From the NCBI GenBank assembly GCA_900316005.1, contig ONBH01000002.1, positions 83,819 to 147,818 of the forward strand: 64,000 nt of DNA, given 5' to 3'. Each line of letters starts with the position of its first letter. Position 1 is the first letter of the stretch. The position numbers were made by a program, and so were the translations under genes. Of this stretch, positions 48,720-57,856 are shown piece by piece. Under the pieces are notes generated by a model that was not told the origin of the DNA, made no database searches, and was given only the letters and a program-made list of their open reading frames with translations. This DNA comes from an uncultured Bacteroidales bacterium (GTDB taxonomy: Bacteria > Bacteroidota > Bacteroidia > Bacteroidales > Paludibacteraceae).

Positions 48720-49257
48720 TAAATATTACCACGACAACCCTGAGTTGAAAGACCTGCTGATCCTGCACAGCGAACAGGTACGCGATCGTGCCCTCAAGGT
48801 ACTGGATTTGCATCCCGAATGGGAGGCGAGTGGCCTTGCACGACGTCAGTTCATCGCTGAAGCTGCTATGTTGCACGATATAGGTATCATCTACTGCGAC
48901 GCACCGCGCATCCACTGCCTGGGACCGCATCGTTATATCGAGCATGGCTATCTGGGCGCAGAGTTGCTGCGCAGCGAAGGACTACCCGAGCATGCCTTTG
49001 TCGCAGAACGTCATACCGGAACGGGTATCATGCTTGAGCAGGTCATCCGCGAGGAGATACCTATTCCCGAACGGGACTATTGTCCGCAGAGCCTGGAGGA
49101 GAAAATCATTTGCTATGCCGATAAGTTCTACTCGAAGAGCCATCCGGACCGTGAGGTCTCGATAGCCAAGATACGCGAGAATATCTGGCGATACGGTCAT
49201 GACGCCGTGCTGCGGTGGGATGCCTTAGTGGAACTTATGGGCGAATCCGATCGATAG
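48700..49257 (+). CDS. HD-domain phosphohydrolase
   Basis: A 185-residue protein of the HD superfamily (metal-dependent phosphohydrolases acting on nucleotides or cyclic dinucleotides). Metal-binding residues are His at HSEQVRD (near 23), the HD pair in MLHDIGI (near 59-60), and downstream His/Asp in YIEHGYLGAELL and IICYADKFYSKS. The FYSK ending resembles the YqeK/HDIG hydrolases of Bacteroidota. Substrate unknown. It overlaps fmt by 20 bases, and its 3' end overlaps the convergent DUF3078 gene by 33 bases. Confidence 0.85.
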   Translation: MVYRIIDKYYHDNPELKDLLILHSEQVRDRALKVLDLHPEWEASGLARRQFIAEAAMLHDIGIIYCDAPRIHCLGPHRYIEHGYLGAELLRSEGLPEHAFVAERHTGTGIMLEQVIREEIPIPERDYCPQSLEEKIICYADKFYSKSHPDREVSIAKIRENIWRYGHDAVLRWDALVELMGESDR

Positions 49258-50385
49258 TAATTCTTTGAACTGCATCTTTGCTTTCTCGTCACCCGTAAGG
49301 ATGACGGTGTTGTCGTACCGCGGGTGCAGCACCAGACGCGCAGTGAGGAAGCGATTGATGATGAAGTCGCAGGCTACCTCCAAGTCCAACTCCACGCGGC
49401 GATAGTTGGTGTAGCAGTAGAACTTAGCCTGCAAATCCAACTCGCGGAACGGGTGCCACAACCACTCTACACGCACAGAACTACCGACTTCGTTTAATAT
49501 ATTCTTGCCCTCCGGAATACTGAACTCGGTAGGCTTGGTACGCGTCGTATTCATGGCATATACCAACTTGTACGCCAGCGGCGAGACGGAAATCGAAAGC
49601 CCCTTGACGGGCTGAAAATCCAGACCCAGCGCCAGATTCAGACGTATCGGGGAAAAAGGCCCTGTTTTCCAGTCGTTGCTCTTCTCGCGGTAGGTCGGGA
49701 AGAAATGAGTGAGGAACTCACCGGTGAAGTTGTAATAGATATACTTGTGTGCGCGGAAGTTGAGCTTGGTCATGAGTTTGAGTTGGTCTTCCGTCGTATT
49801 GATTTTGTGTAATGTATCTCCGCTAATGGTTGAGAATCCCTCTTTCCACTCACCGGTATTCTCCCAGGTGAGGCGTTGCCCGTAGTAGCCTATCTTGCCG
49901 CTCATCAGCCCGTACATAGCAAAGGACGACGAACCGCCCTGGTACCAGTTAGGCGATGTATAGTTTTGCGTCAGTTGAATCAAGATGCGTCCCTCCTTCT
50001 TCCAGGGCGAGGGTTTGCGTAGCAGGCGAAGCATCGCCAGGCGGTCTTCCTCCAAGTCGCGCACCAGCGCATGTTCTACTTCCACACCTTGTGCTTCGGG
50101 GTGGATAGCATCCATTTCAGCCAGAATATGTTCGGGTATCTGTTCGCGGATGACTATGTCGCTATCCAAGACCTGCATCAGCGTCGTATCGGCGGCAAAG
50201 GCTACAGTACTATCCAGCGCCAACTGACGACTCTGTTCGGCTACCAAGTTAAGGAGTAGTTCGTCTATATCCGATGCGGCTTTCTGGTCTTGAAGCTTAA
50301 AGGTGTCTTCGTATTGAATGATACGTTGCGCCATGCCATTCAGGCACAGCGCAACGAATAATACTATGAAGAAATACCTTTTCAA
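49225..50385 (-). CDS. DUF3078-type outer-membrane protein
   Basis: A 386-residue exported protein. The signal peptide (about 1-19, ending GMA) is followed by a helical segment and, from about 130, a beta-rich region (NYTSPNWYQGGSSSFAMYG, then repeated amphipathic strands) ending in GFAHKFH. This is the pattern of the DUF3078 family of Bacteroidota outer-membrane proteins, whose role is unknown. The start codon is TTG, provided by a heptamer array: the frame is closed by TGA two codons earlier and no ATG precedes the signal peptide. It follows secA by 10 bases. Confidence 0.82.
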   Translation of the reverse strand: MKRYFFIVLFVALCLNGMAQRIIQYEDTFKLQDQKAASDIDELLLNLVAEQSRQLALDSTVAFAADTTLMQVLDSDIVIREQIPEHILAEMDAIHPEAQGVEVEHALVRDLEEDRLAMLRLLRKPSPWKKEGRILIQLTQNYTSPNWYQGGSSSFAMYGLMSGKIGYYGQRLTWENTGEWKEGFSTISGDTLHKINTTEDQLKLMTKLNFRAHKYIYYNFTGEFLTHFFPTYREKSNDWKTGPFSPIRLNLALGLDFQPVKGLSISVSPLAYKLVYAMNTTRTKPTEFSIPEGKNILNEVGSSVRVEWLWHPFRELDLQAKFYCYTNYRRVELDLEVACDFIINRFLTARLVLHPRYDNTVILTGDEKAKMQFKELLSIGFAHKFH

Positions 50386-50401
50386 CTCTCAACTATCAAC
50401 T
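50381..50401. repeat. 7-bp array joining secA and the DUF3078 gene
   Basis: Minus-strand words AGTTGAT, AGTTGAG, AGTTGAA in series. The first supplies the last Ser codon and TGA stop of secA, and the last supplies the TTG start codon of the next gene. Confidence 0.88.
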
Positions 50402-53400
50402 AAGTAGCCCGTGGCATTGCTTATACTTCTTGCCGCTGCCGCAGGGACAAGGATCGTTGGGACGAGGTTTCTTCTCTACGCGGATGGGCTCCGGACGTTG
50501 CTGCTCGCGCGTGTCGCGACCGGCTGCTTGTGCCATGCCGCTGCGCTGTGCTGCCTGTTGCACGGCATCTTTCTGCGCGCGGTAACGGCTCATGTCTTGG
50601 CGCTGCGGCGCTGCTGCCTGACGTACATTTTGCGGTTCAGCCTGATGAATCTGTCCGCGCAGCAGGATGGCAATGGCACGGCGGTTGAAGGAGTCAAGCA
50701 TCTGGCGGAAGATATTGAACGACTCTAACTTGTAGATCAACAACGGGTCTTTCTGCTCGTACGAAGCGTTCTGAACCGACTGTTTGAGGTCATCCAACTG
50801 GCGGAGGTGCTCTTTCCACTCGTCGTCAATGACGTAGAGAAGCATGCGTTTCTCGAACTCCTTGACCACTTCCTTCGAGTGGCTCTCGGCTGCCCGACGC
50901 AGGTTCACGGCGATGTTATACACGCGTTTGCCGTCGGTGATGGGGATGAGGATGTTCTCGTACATCTGTCCGCGGTCTTCATAGACGCGCTGAATGACGG
51001 GATCGGCAGTCTGCATCAGTGTATCCATGCGGCGTTTGAACGAATCCAATGCTGCCTCGGCCAGTTGTTCGCTTAGTTTCTCCTCGCGTGTGCTGCGGAA
51101 GGTATCTTCGTCGAAGGGCAGTTCGATAGCAAAGGTCTGCAGTGTGCTCATCTTCAGACCCTCGTAGTCCATCGCATCGCGTGCTTCGGCTACCAGGCTC
51201 TCGGCAGTATCGTATATCATATTCGTGATATCCACGCCGATACGCTCACCCATCAAGGCGTGATGACGCTTGGCGTATATCACATTACGCTGCTGGTTCA
51301 TCACATCGTCGTATTCGATGAGGCGTTTGCGGATGCCGAAGTTGTTCTCCTCCACCTTCTTCTGTGCCTTCTCGATATTCGACGAAATCATGCTGTGCTC
51401 AATCATCTCGCCCTCCTGGAATCCCATACGATCCATGATGGCGGCGATGCGGTCGCTACCGAACATACGCATGAGGGGATCCTCCAGGCTGACAAAGAAT
51501 ACCGACGAACCCGGGTCACCCTGACGCCCTGCTCGCCCACGCAACTGGCGGTCCACACGACGGCTCTCATGGCGCTCCGTACCGATGATAGCTAGACCTC
51601 CGGCTTCCTTGACCTCGGGGGTCAGTTTGATATCGGTACCACGACCTGCCATGTTCGTAGCGATGGTTACTACGCCTTTGCGACCCGCCTCGGCTACGAT
51701 CTCTGCCTCGCGTTGGTGCAGCTTGGCATTCAGCACGTTGTGCGGGATATGACGCATAGTCAGCATTCGGCTCAGCAGTTCGCTTATATCCACGCTGGTC
51801 GTACCAACCAATACGGGGCGACCTACGGCGATAAGAGCCTGTATCTCTTCGATGACGGCATTGTATTTCTCGCGTTGGGTGCGGTAAATACGGTCGTTCA
51901 TATCGACACGTGCGATAGGTTTGTTGGTGGGGATAACTACTACATCCAGTTTGTAGATGTTCCAGAACTCACCGGCTTCGGTCTCAGCAGTACCGGTCAT
52001 ACCGCTCAGCTTGTTGTACATGCGGAAGTAGTTCTGCAGCGTGATGGTAGCAAAGGTCTGTGTTGCGCCCTCTACCTTCACGTTCTCCTTGGCCTCTACG
52101 GCTTGGTGCAGTCCGTCGCTCCAGCGGCGACCTTCCATCACACGGCCGGTCTGTTCGTCCACAATCTTTACCTCGTTGTTATCGATGATGTAGTCCACAT
52201 CTTTCTCAAACAGCGTATAGGCTTTCAGCAGTTGGTGAACGGTGTGTACGCGCTCGGACTTGACGGCATAGTTGGCGAGGATCTCGTCTTTCTTCTGTTG
52301 TTTCTGTTCGGGGTTGAGGGTCTCTTTCTCCAGCTCAGCTATCTCGCCGCCTACATCGGGCAGCACGAAGAAGTTGGGGTCATCTGTATTGCCCGTCAGC
52401 GTATCGATACCTTTGTCGGTCAGCTCGATGGATTTGTTCTTCTCGTCAATGACGAAGTAGAGCTCGTCGGTAGCGATATGCATGTTGCGTTCGTTCTCCT
52501 GCAGGTAGAACTCCTCGGTCTTTTGCAGACGCACCTTGATGCCCGGTTCGCTTAGGAATTTGATGAGAGCCTTCGATTTGGGCATACCTTTGAACGAACG
52601 GAATAGCGCCAACTCGCCCTCTTCCTTTACCTTCGGGTCTTCCGATGCCATCTTCTGACGGGCTTCTGCCAGCAGTTTGGTCGTTAGCGTCGTCTGGGTG
52701 CGAACCAGTAGTTCCACGCGGTGCTTGTACTCATCGTACATCTGGTCCTCGCCTTTGGGTATCGGACCGCTGATGATGAGCGGCGTACGGGCGTCGTCTA
52801 TCAATACGGAGTCCACCTCATCCACAATGGCGAAGTTATGGCCGCGCTGCACCAAGTCGAGCGGCGAGGTAGCCATATTATCGCGCAGGTAGTCAAAGCC
52901 GAACTCATTGTTGGTTCCGAACGTAATATCGCAGGCATAGGCGCGGCGACGTTCGTCACTATTGGGCTTGTACTTATCGATACAATCTACCGTCAGGCCA
53001 TGGAACATATACAGCGGCCCCATCCATTCCGAGTCACGCTTAGCCAGGTAGTCGTTGACCGTCACCACGTGTACTCCCTCGTGCGTCAGGGCGTTGAGGA
53101 ACACGGGTAGGGTAGCCACTAAGGTCTTACCCTCACCGGTGGCCATCTCTGCAATCTTACCTTGGTGTAGTACTACACCGCCGATGAGTTGTACATCGTA
53201 GTGAATCATATCCCATGTTATCTCGTTGCCGCCGGCTGTCCAGTGGTTGTGGTAGATGGCTTTGTCGCCGTCAATCTCCACAAAGTCAAAACGCGGGTCG
53301 GCTGCCAGGTCACGATCCATCCGGGTGGCCTCGACTACTACCGTCTCGCTCTCGGCAAAACGGCGTGCGGTGGATTTAACGATGGCAAATGCCTCGGGCA

Positions 53401-53719
53401 AAATATCTTGCAGGATAGTCTTGTAGTCTTCCTTGATTTCTTTCTCCAGTTTATCCACTTCGTTATAGACCTTCTCGCGCTTCTCGATTTCGAGATCCTC
53501 GATGCCGGCTTTGAGCTCCTGAATACGGTTCTTCTTGCCCGATACAGCGTCCTCGATACGCTTCATTAAGCTGCCGGAACGCTGACGCAACTCATCGTTG
53601 CTGAGGCGGTCTATCTCTTCATATACACGTTTAATCTCTTCTACATAGGGCTTAATCGCACGCATATCTTTCTGCGACTTATTGCCGAATAGTTTCGTGA
53701 TAATTTCTAATAAGTTCAT
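50396..53719 (-). CDS. secA: preprotein translocase ATPase SecA
   Basis: An 1107-residue motor protein that drives preproteins through SecYEG. The N-terminal nucleotide-binding fold has [11 protein letters not shown] (Walker A). A preprotein-crosslinking domain follows, then the second fold with [12 protein letters not shown], the helical scaffold, and a C-terminal zinc motif [13 protein letters not shown]. It is longer than the 900-residue E. coli form, as usual in Bacteroidota, owing to an insertion in the first third. The start is ATG at 53719; an upstream extension of 19 codons lacks family character. Its last codon and stop come from a heptamer array. Confidence 0.97.
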   Translation of the reverse strand: MNLLEIITKLFGNKSQKDMRAIKPYVEEIKRVYEEIDRLSNDELRQRSGSLMKRIEDAVSGKKNRIQELKAGIEDLEIEKREKVYNEVDKLEKEIKEDYKTILQDILPEAFAIVKSTARRFAESETVVVEATRMDRDLAADPRFDFVEIDGDKAIYHNHWTAGGNEITWDMIHYDVQLIGGVVLHQGKIAEMATGEGKTLVATLPVFLNALTHEGVHVVTVNDYLAKRDSEWMGPLYMFHGLTVDCIDKYKPNSDERRRAYACDITFGTNNEFGFDYLRDNMATSPLDLVQRGHNFAIVDEVDSVLIDDARTPLIISGPIPKGEDQMYDEYKHRVELLVRTQTTLTTKLLAEARQKMASEDPKVKEEGELALFRSFKGMPKSKALIKFLSEPGIKVRLQKTEEFYLQENERNMHIATDELYFVIDEKNKSIELTDKGIDTLTGNTDDPNFFVLPDVGGEIAELEKETLNPEQKQQKKDEILANYAVKSERVHTVHQLLKAYTLFEKDVDYIIDNNEVKIVDEQTGRVMEGRRWSDGLHQAVEAKENVKVEGATQTFATITLQNYFRMYNKLSGMTGTAETEAGEFWNIYKLDVVVIPTNKPIARVDMNDRIYRTQREKYNAVIEEIQALIAVGRPVLVGTTSVDISELLSRMLTMRHIPHNVLNAKLHQREAEIVAEAGRKGVVTIATNMAGRGTDIKLTPEVKEAGGLAIIGTERHESRRVDRQLRGRAGRQGDPGSSVFFVSLEDPLMRMFGSDRIAAIMDRMGFQEGEMIEHSMISSNIEKAQKKVEENNFGIRKRLIEYDDVMNQQRNVIYAKRHHALMGERIGVDITNMIYDTAESLVAEARDAMDYEGLKMSTLQTFAIELPFDEDTFRSTREEKLSEQLAEAALDSFKRRMDTLMQTADPVIQRVYEDRGQMYENILIPITDGKRVYNIAVNLRRAAESHSKEVVKEFEKRMLLYVIDDEWKEHLRQLDDLKQSVQNASYEQKDPLLIYKLESFNIFRQMLDSFNRRAIAILLRGQIHQAEPQNVRQAAAPQRQDMSRYRAQKDAVQQAAQRSGMAQAAGRDTREQQRPEPIRVEKKPRPNDPCPCGSGKKYKQCHGLLS

Positions 53720-53736
53720 GTTATCGCTTTTTTTGT

Positions 53737-54351
53737 TTACAAAGGAACGTAGATAATCCGCTTCTCGCGGAACCACTCGGTGGGGAAGAAGCGGCTGATT
53801 TCGGTGACCTCTGCTATATTGCGGAAGGGGTGAATCTCTCCCTCCAAATTGCCGCCTTTGAGCACGATGAGGCCGTTGGGCATAGCGTTGCGGTGGCGGT
53901 GGTGTATGTTCTTACGCACCAGCTTAACCAGGTCGGGTAGGGGCATTACGGCACGCGAGATGACAAAGTCGAACTGCCGTTTCTCATCCTCAACCCGCTC
54001 CTGCAGGCATTCGACATTCTTCAGGCCGATACGCTGCGCGATGTCTTCTGCCACCCGAATCTTCTTGCCAATGGAATCGATGAGCAGAAACTGACACTCG
54101 GGAAACAGTATAGCCAACGGGATACCCGGGAAGCCGCCACCTGTACCTACATCCAGCAGCGTGGTGCCGGCTTCGAAACTCAGCAACTTGGCTATCGCAA
54201 GCGAGTGCAGCAGGTGGTGCTCCTCCAGATTCTCTATGTCGCGACGCGAGATGAGGTTGATTTTCTCGTTCCACTCGGGATAGAGCACGTCAAGCTGAGC
54301 AAACTGCTCAGCCTGACGCTCGGTTAGTTGAAAATAGTTTTCAATAATCAT
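53737..54351 (-). CDS. rsmG: 16S rRNA (guanine(527)-N(7))-methyltransferase
   Basis: A 204-residue SAM-dependent methyltransferase that modifies G527 of 16S r[16 protein letters not shown] N-terminus, SAM motif [17 protein letters not shown] (near 63-79), and [13 protein letters not shown] with the catalytic Arg/Ala region are typical. The start is ATG at 54351; the frame extends five codons to a TTG lying in the heptamer array. It precedes secA by 17 bases. Confidence 0.94.
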   Translation of the reverse strand: MIIENYFQLTERQAEQFAQLDVLYPEWNEKINLISRRDIENLEEHHLLHSLAIAKLLSFEAGTTLLDVGTGGGFPGIPLAILFPECQFLLIDSIGKKIRVAEDIAQRIGLKNVECLQERVEDEKRQFDFVISRAVMPLPDLVKLVRKNIHHRHRNAMPNGLIVLKGGNLEGEIHPFRNIAEVTEISRFFPTEWFREKRIIYVPL

Positions 54352-54353
54352 CC

Positions 54354-54429
54354 TTTCAACCTTCAACTTTAGACTTTAAACTTTAAACTTTAGAACTTCT
54401 CTAAACTTTAAACTCTAAACTCTAAACTT
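54354..54429. repeat. 7-bp tandem array (GTTTAGA/GTTTAAA type)
   Basis: About ten heptamers (minus-strand GTTTAGA, GTTTAAA, GTTCTAA-like, GTTGAAG, GTTGAAA) with one 3-base irregularity fill the gap between the YebC-family gene and rsmG and end at the rsmG start codon. Confidence 0.9.
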
Positions 54430-54437
54430 ATTGCACC

Positions 54438-55157
54438 TTAGTCAGCCAGATTGGTAAACACGTTCTGTACATCCTCGTCCTCCTCGATTTTGTCGATGAG
54501 TTTCTGTACAGACTCGCGTTCCTCGTCGGTCAGGGTCTTGGTGTCGTTGGGGATACGTACAAACTCGCAGGACTGGATCTCAAATCCGTGCTCCTCCAGG
54601 TACTTCTGCATGCCGCTGTACTGGTCAAAATCGCAGTAGATGACTATGGTGTTTTCCTCTTCGTCCACGCCTAATTCCTCTACGCCGAAGTCGATGAGTT
54701 CCAACTCCAACTCTTCCAGGTCAATGCCGTCCTTCATCGTTACGGTGAAGCAGGCTTTGCGGTCAAAGAGGAACTGCAGACAACCCTGGGTACCCAATGT
54801 ACCGCCGTGCTTGGTGAAGTACGAGCGGATGTTGGCCACGGTACGCATGTGATTGTCGGTGGCGGTCTCTATGAAGATAGCCACGCCGTGAGGACCGTAT
54901 CCTTCGTAGTTGATTTCCTTGTAGCCTTCCGACGATTTATCGGTGGCTTTCTTAATGGCGCGATCGATGTTGTCCTTAGGCATGTTCTCGCGTTTGCATT
55001 GCTGGATGAGCATACGCAGACGCGGGTTGCCGTCGGGGTCAGCACCGCCTTCGCGTGCGGCGATCGTGATTTCTTTGCCTAATTTGGTAAATGTACGGGC
55101 CATATGACCCCAGCGTTTCAGTTTGGTGGCTTTGCGATATTCAAATGCGCGTCCCAT
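54438..55157 (-). CDS. YebC/PmpR-family DNA-binding regulatory protein
   Basis: A 239-residue protein of the YebC/TACO1 family. The N-terminus MGRAFEYRKATKLKRWGHMARTF-like helix bundle, the KGGTLG-like stretch HGGTLGTQGCLQFLF (near 115-129) and the acidic C-terminus match the family, though GHxxW is replaced by RWGHMA. Family members act as transcriptional regulators or help ribosomes through proline stretches. The precise role here is not shown. It lies between an 8-base array upstream and a 7-base array downstream. Confidence 0.92.
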   Translation of the reverse strand: MGRAFEYRKATKLKRWGHMARTFTKLGKEITIAAREGGADPDGNPRLRMLIQQCKRENMPKDNIDRAIKKATDKSSEGYKEINYEGYGPHGVAIFIETATDNHMRTVANIRSYFTKHGGTLGTQGCLQFLFDRKACFTVTMKDGIDLEELELELIDFGVEELGVDEEENTIVIYCDFDQYSGMQKYLEEHGFEIQSCEFVRIPNDTKTLTDEERESVQKLIDKIEEDEDVQNVFTNLAD

Positions 55158-55165
55158 ATTTGTGA

Positions 55166-55222
55166 TTGTTTATTAGTTTATTAGTTTATAAGTTTATTTG
55201 TTTATTTGTTTACTTGTTTCTG
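55166..55222. repeat. 8-bp tandem array (GTTTATTA type)
   Basis: Seven 8-base units (GTTTATTA, GTTTATAA, GTTTATTT, GTTTACTT, GTTTCTGT) lie between the OmpA/TSP3 gene and the YebC-family start codon. This is the clearest array with period 8 rather than 7. Confidence 0.92.
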
Positions 55223-55231
55223 TAACTCTTT

Positions 55232-57856
55232 TTAGAGTTTTACTTCTTGTGCCTGTTGGTTCAGCACGGAGTCTGCGGGTTGAGTCTCAGCGTCTGCGGG
55301 CAGTTGCTTGGGCTGGATGGAATCCAGGTGTTGCTGCAGCAGAGTGGAGTCCACATGATCCAGAACGGTCTCGTAGCTGATTTCCTCAAAGCTGATGTTG
55401 AACTCTACGCGGCGGTTCTTGGCGCGACCGGCCTTGGTCTTGTTGTCGGCAATCGGTTTCTCGTCGCCATAACCATGAGCGGTCAGTTGGGTAGCAGGAA
55501 CGCCGGCGTCAACCAGATACTTACGAACAGCCTGTGCGCGTTTCTCACTCAGTTCTTTATTCATCTCGGGCTTACCTACGTTGTCGGTGTGTCCCTGAAC
55601 CTCTACTTTATAGCTCGGGTTCGCGATGAAGGTCACAGCGATTTGGTTCAGGATGGCAAAACTCTGCTTCTTGATTACAGCCTTGCCGGTCTCGAACTCG
55701 ATACCCGACATGGCTTTCTGCAGCAGGGTCTTCACTTCCTTTTGCAGCTCGGGGCAACCCTTGTTGTACTTCACGCCGGGCACGGTGGGGCACTCATCCA
55801 TATAATCGGGCACACCATCCTGGTCGGTATCCAACAGACAACCCTTGGCATCGACGTAACCCTTGGCCTCTGCAGGTGTGTCGGGGCATTCGTCCAGGTA
55901 ATCAGGCACACCGTCACCGTCGCTATCCAGCGGGCAACCCTTTTCGTCCACCAAACCGTATGCAGCTCTGGGTGTGTCGGGGCACTCGTCCAGATAATCG
56001 GGCACACCGTCTTGGTCGGTATCCAGCGGGCAACCGTTCTCGTCAACCTTTCCGCGAGCTTCTGCAGGTGTAGCGGGGCAGTGATCCTTGTAGTCGGGTA
56101 CACCGTCGCCATCGCTATCCTGAGCGCAGCCTTTCTCATCTACGTAGCCGGCTGCTTCTGCAGGCGTATTGGGGCATTCGTCCTTGTAGTCGGGTACGCC
56201 GTCTTTGTCCTCATCGGTGGGGCAACCCTTCTCGTCAATCATGCCGTAAGCCTCATCGGGAGTGGTGGGGCAGCGGTCATCGTAGTCGGGTACACCGTCA
56301 CCGTCGGTATCCAGCGGGCAACCTAACTTATCAACGCTTACGTCCTTGGGCGTCAGCGGACACATATCCAGGTAGTCGGGGACGCCGTCCTTATCAGAGT
56401 CTTTCTTCTTATTATTGTTGCTGCCGATGACGATATTCAGACCGAAAGCAAAATTGACGCTCTTAACCTTATAGGGTACGGGTACATCCTGTTTGATGTT
56501 GTCAAAGCCCAACTTCTTGGTGCTGGCATAGGTAAAGGGAATATAGTCCGTGGTGAGCGTGAGGCTCAGACCGTCATACGGCATGAGGTTCAGACCGAAA
56601 CCGATGCAGTTCCAGTTGCTGCCAATGAATGAATAGCTGGCTGCAATATTGAACCAGTTAACGGGGCGGAATGCAGCACCGAGGGTGACCTCCTCAAAGA
56701 CTCTACCTTCGTAGAAAGAGGTACGCGAGTACACGCCTACGCCTACGCGATTGTCCCAGAAGTTGGCATCCACGCCGGCATTGAGTTTGCAGTTGAGCAT
56801 GGTGTTGTAGCCTTTGGAACTCTCACCGCTGGTGCGGATAACGTTCTCATAGAGGTTGTTGAAGAAACCGCTGATGGAATCCACGATCTGCTGACCGTTG
56901 AAGTTCTTGACATCCTCAAACTTCATGGTAGCACCCTTATACTCGTTTTCGCCGCCAATATGGCTCTTGGTACCCATCCAATGGATGAACCCTAAGTCGG
57001 TAACGGCCAGCGAGATCTGCAGTTGCTTAATAGGCTTGTAGGTAGCACCCAGGTCAATAGCACCACCATAACCACCGGCTTTGATGAAGTTAGTCCAATC
57101 GCCGTTGCTGATGTTGTCACGCATCTGATTGAATACGTCGCGGAGTGTCTGGCCGGGGGTTACCTCGGGCATAAAGCCGGCGGATAGATACATGTTACCG
57201 TCCACTTGGGCTTTGAGTTTATCCATTGACGTCTCTACCGTGAATTTCTCGGGCTTGATGGCCACATGCGCGCTGGCATAGATGAATTTCAGCTTACCGC
57301 CGACTGTCCATTGCTCGTTGATCTTGTGCGAGTAACCGGCCATCAGTTCCAGGTGTGAAGCCAGGCTGACACGCGTCGTGGCGAGGTCGAAGACCTGACC
57401 GGCTGACGTTCCACCGCCCGTCAAGATGTCCTGAATACCGGTAGAAACGGCTTCCGTGCCGTTGAGCCGTTCGCTGATGTTGAAATAGAAGTAGCCGAAG
57501 TCCTTGTATCGTACACCGATATTAAGGAGGTCAAACTGGGCGTCGATCTTCATGTATGCGGCATCGCCTAAGGTCTTCTTGAGCCTCTCAGCCTCGCCGG
57601 GATAGAATGCAGTGACGGTCTTACCCTCGTTGTTCTTGAAGATAAGGTCCGACATAGCAACGTTGTTGGTGACGTTTATACCGGTATAACTCAGCGGGGT
57701 GATACCGAAATAAACGCGACTAACCGGTTGGAAGGCGGGGTTGATAATATGTCGCATCGGAGCGCTCTCCAGGAAATAGAGCGTGTTTACCTGTTGGGCA
57801 CTAAGGCAGGTCGCTGCTATGAGCGCTGCTGCTAAAATATACTTACGCGTTCTCAT
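55232..57856 (-). CDS. OmpA-family protein with N-terminal barrel domain and TSP3 repeats
   Basis: An 874-residue outer-membrane protein. A signal peptide (about 1-20) is followed by a beta-rich N-terminal half like the DUF5723 family. Seven thrombospondin type 3 repeats of 31-32 residues (DSDGDGVPDYxDxCPxTP ... GCP) occupy about 485-700 and should bind calcium. The C-terminal OmpA domain (near 715-830; VEVQGHTDNVG, LSEKRAQAVRKYL) binds peptidoglycan. A glutamine-rich tail ends the protein. It probably ties the outer membrane to the cell wall. Its ATG overlaps the stop of the lipoprotein gene by one base, so the two are a likely pair. Confidence 0.88.
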   Translation of the reverse strand: MRTRKYILAAALIAATCLSAQQVNTLYFLESAPMRHIINPAFQPVSRVYFGITPLSYTGINVTNNVAMSDLIFKNNEGKTVTAFYPGEAERLKKTLGDAAYMKIDAQFDLLNIGVRYKDFGYFYFNISERLNGTEAVSTGIQDILTGGGTSAGQVFDLATTRVSLASHLELMAGYSHKINEQWTVGGKLKFIYASAHVAIKPEKFTVETSMDKLKAQVDGNMYLSAGFMPEVTPGQTLRDVFNQMRDNISNGDWTNFIKAGGYGGAIDLGATYKPIKQLQISLAVTDLGFIHWMGTKSHIGGENEYKGATMKFEDVKNFNGQQIVDSISGFFNNLYENVIRTSGESSKGYNTMLNCKLNAGVDANFWDNRVGVGVYSRTSFYEGRVFEEVTLGAAFRPVNWFNIAASYSFIGSNWNCIGFGLNLMPYDGLSLTLTTDYIPFTYASTKKLGFDNIKQDVPVPYKVKSVNFAFGLNIVIGSNNNKKKDSDKDGVPDYLDMCPLTPKDVSVDKLGCPLDTDGDGVPDYDDRCPTTPDEAYGMIDEKGCPTDEDKDGVPDYKDECPNTPAEAAGYVDEKGCAQDSDGDGVPDYKDHCPATPAEARGKVDENGCPLDTDQDGVPDYLDECPDTPRAAYGLVDEKGCPLDSDGDGVPDYLDECPDTPAEAKGYVDAKGCLLDTDQDGVPDYMDECPTVPGVKYNKGCPELQKEVKTLLQKAMSGIEFETGKAVIKKQSFAILNQIAVTFIANPSYKVEVQGHTDNVGKPEMNKELSEKRAQAVRKYLVDAGVPATQLTAHGYGDEKPIADNKTKAGRAKNRRVEFNISFEEISYETVLDHVDSTLLQQHLDSIQPKQLPADAETQPADSVLNQQAQEVKL

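Noticed and set aside
50396..53776. SecA start 19 codons upstream
   Set aside because: The extra residues are not family-like; SecA proteins of this group start at the [16 protein letters not shown] sequence.
55755..56402. DNA repeats that might look like a CRISPR or satellite
   Set aside because: They are the coding sequence of seven TSP3 repeats; the period is 93-96 bases and the frame is open throughout.
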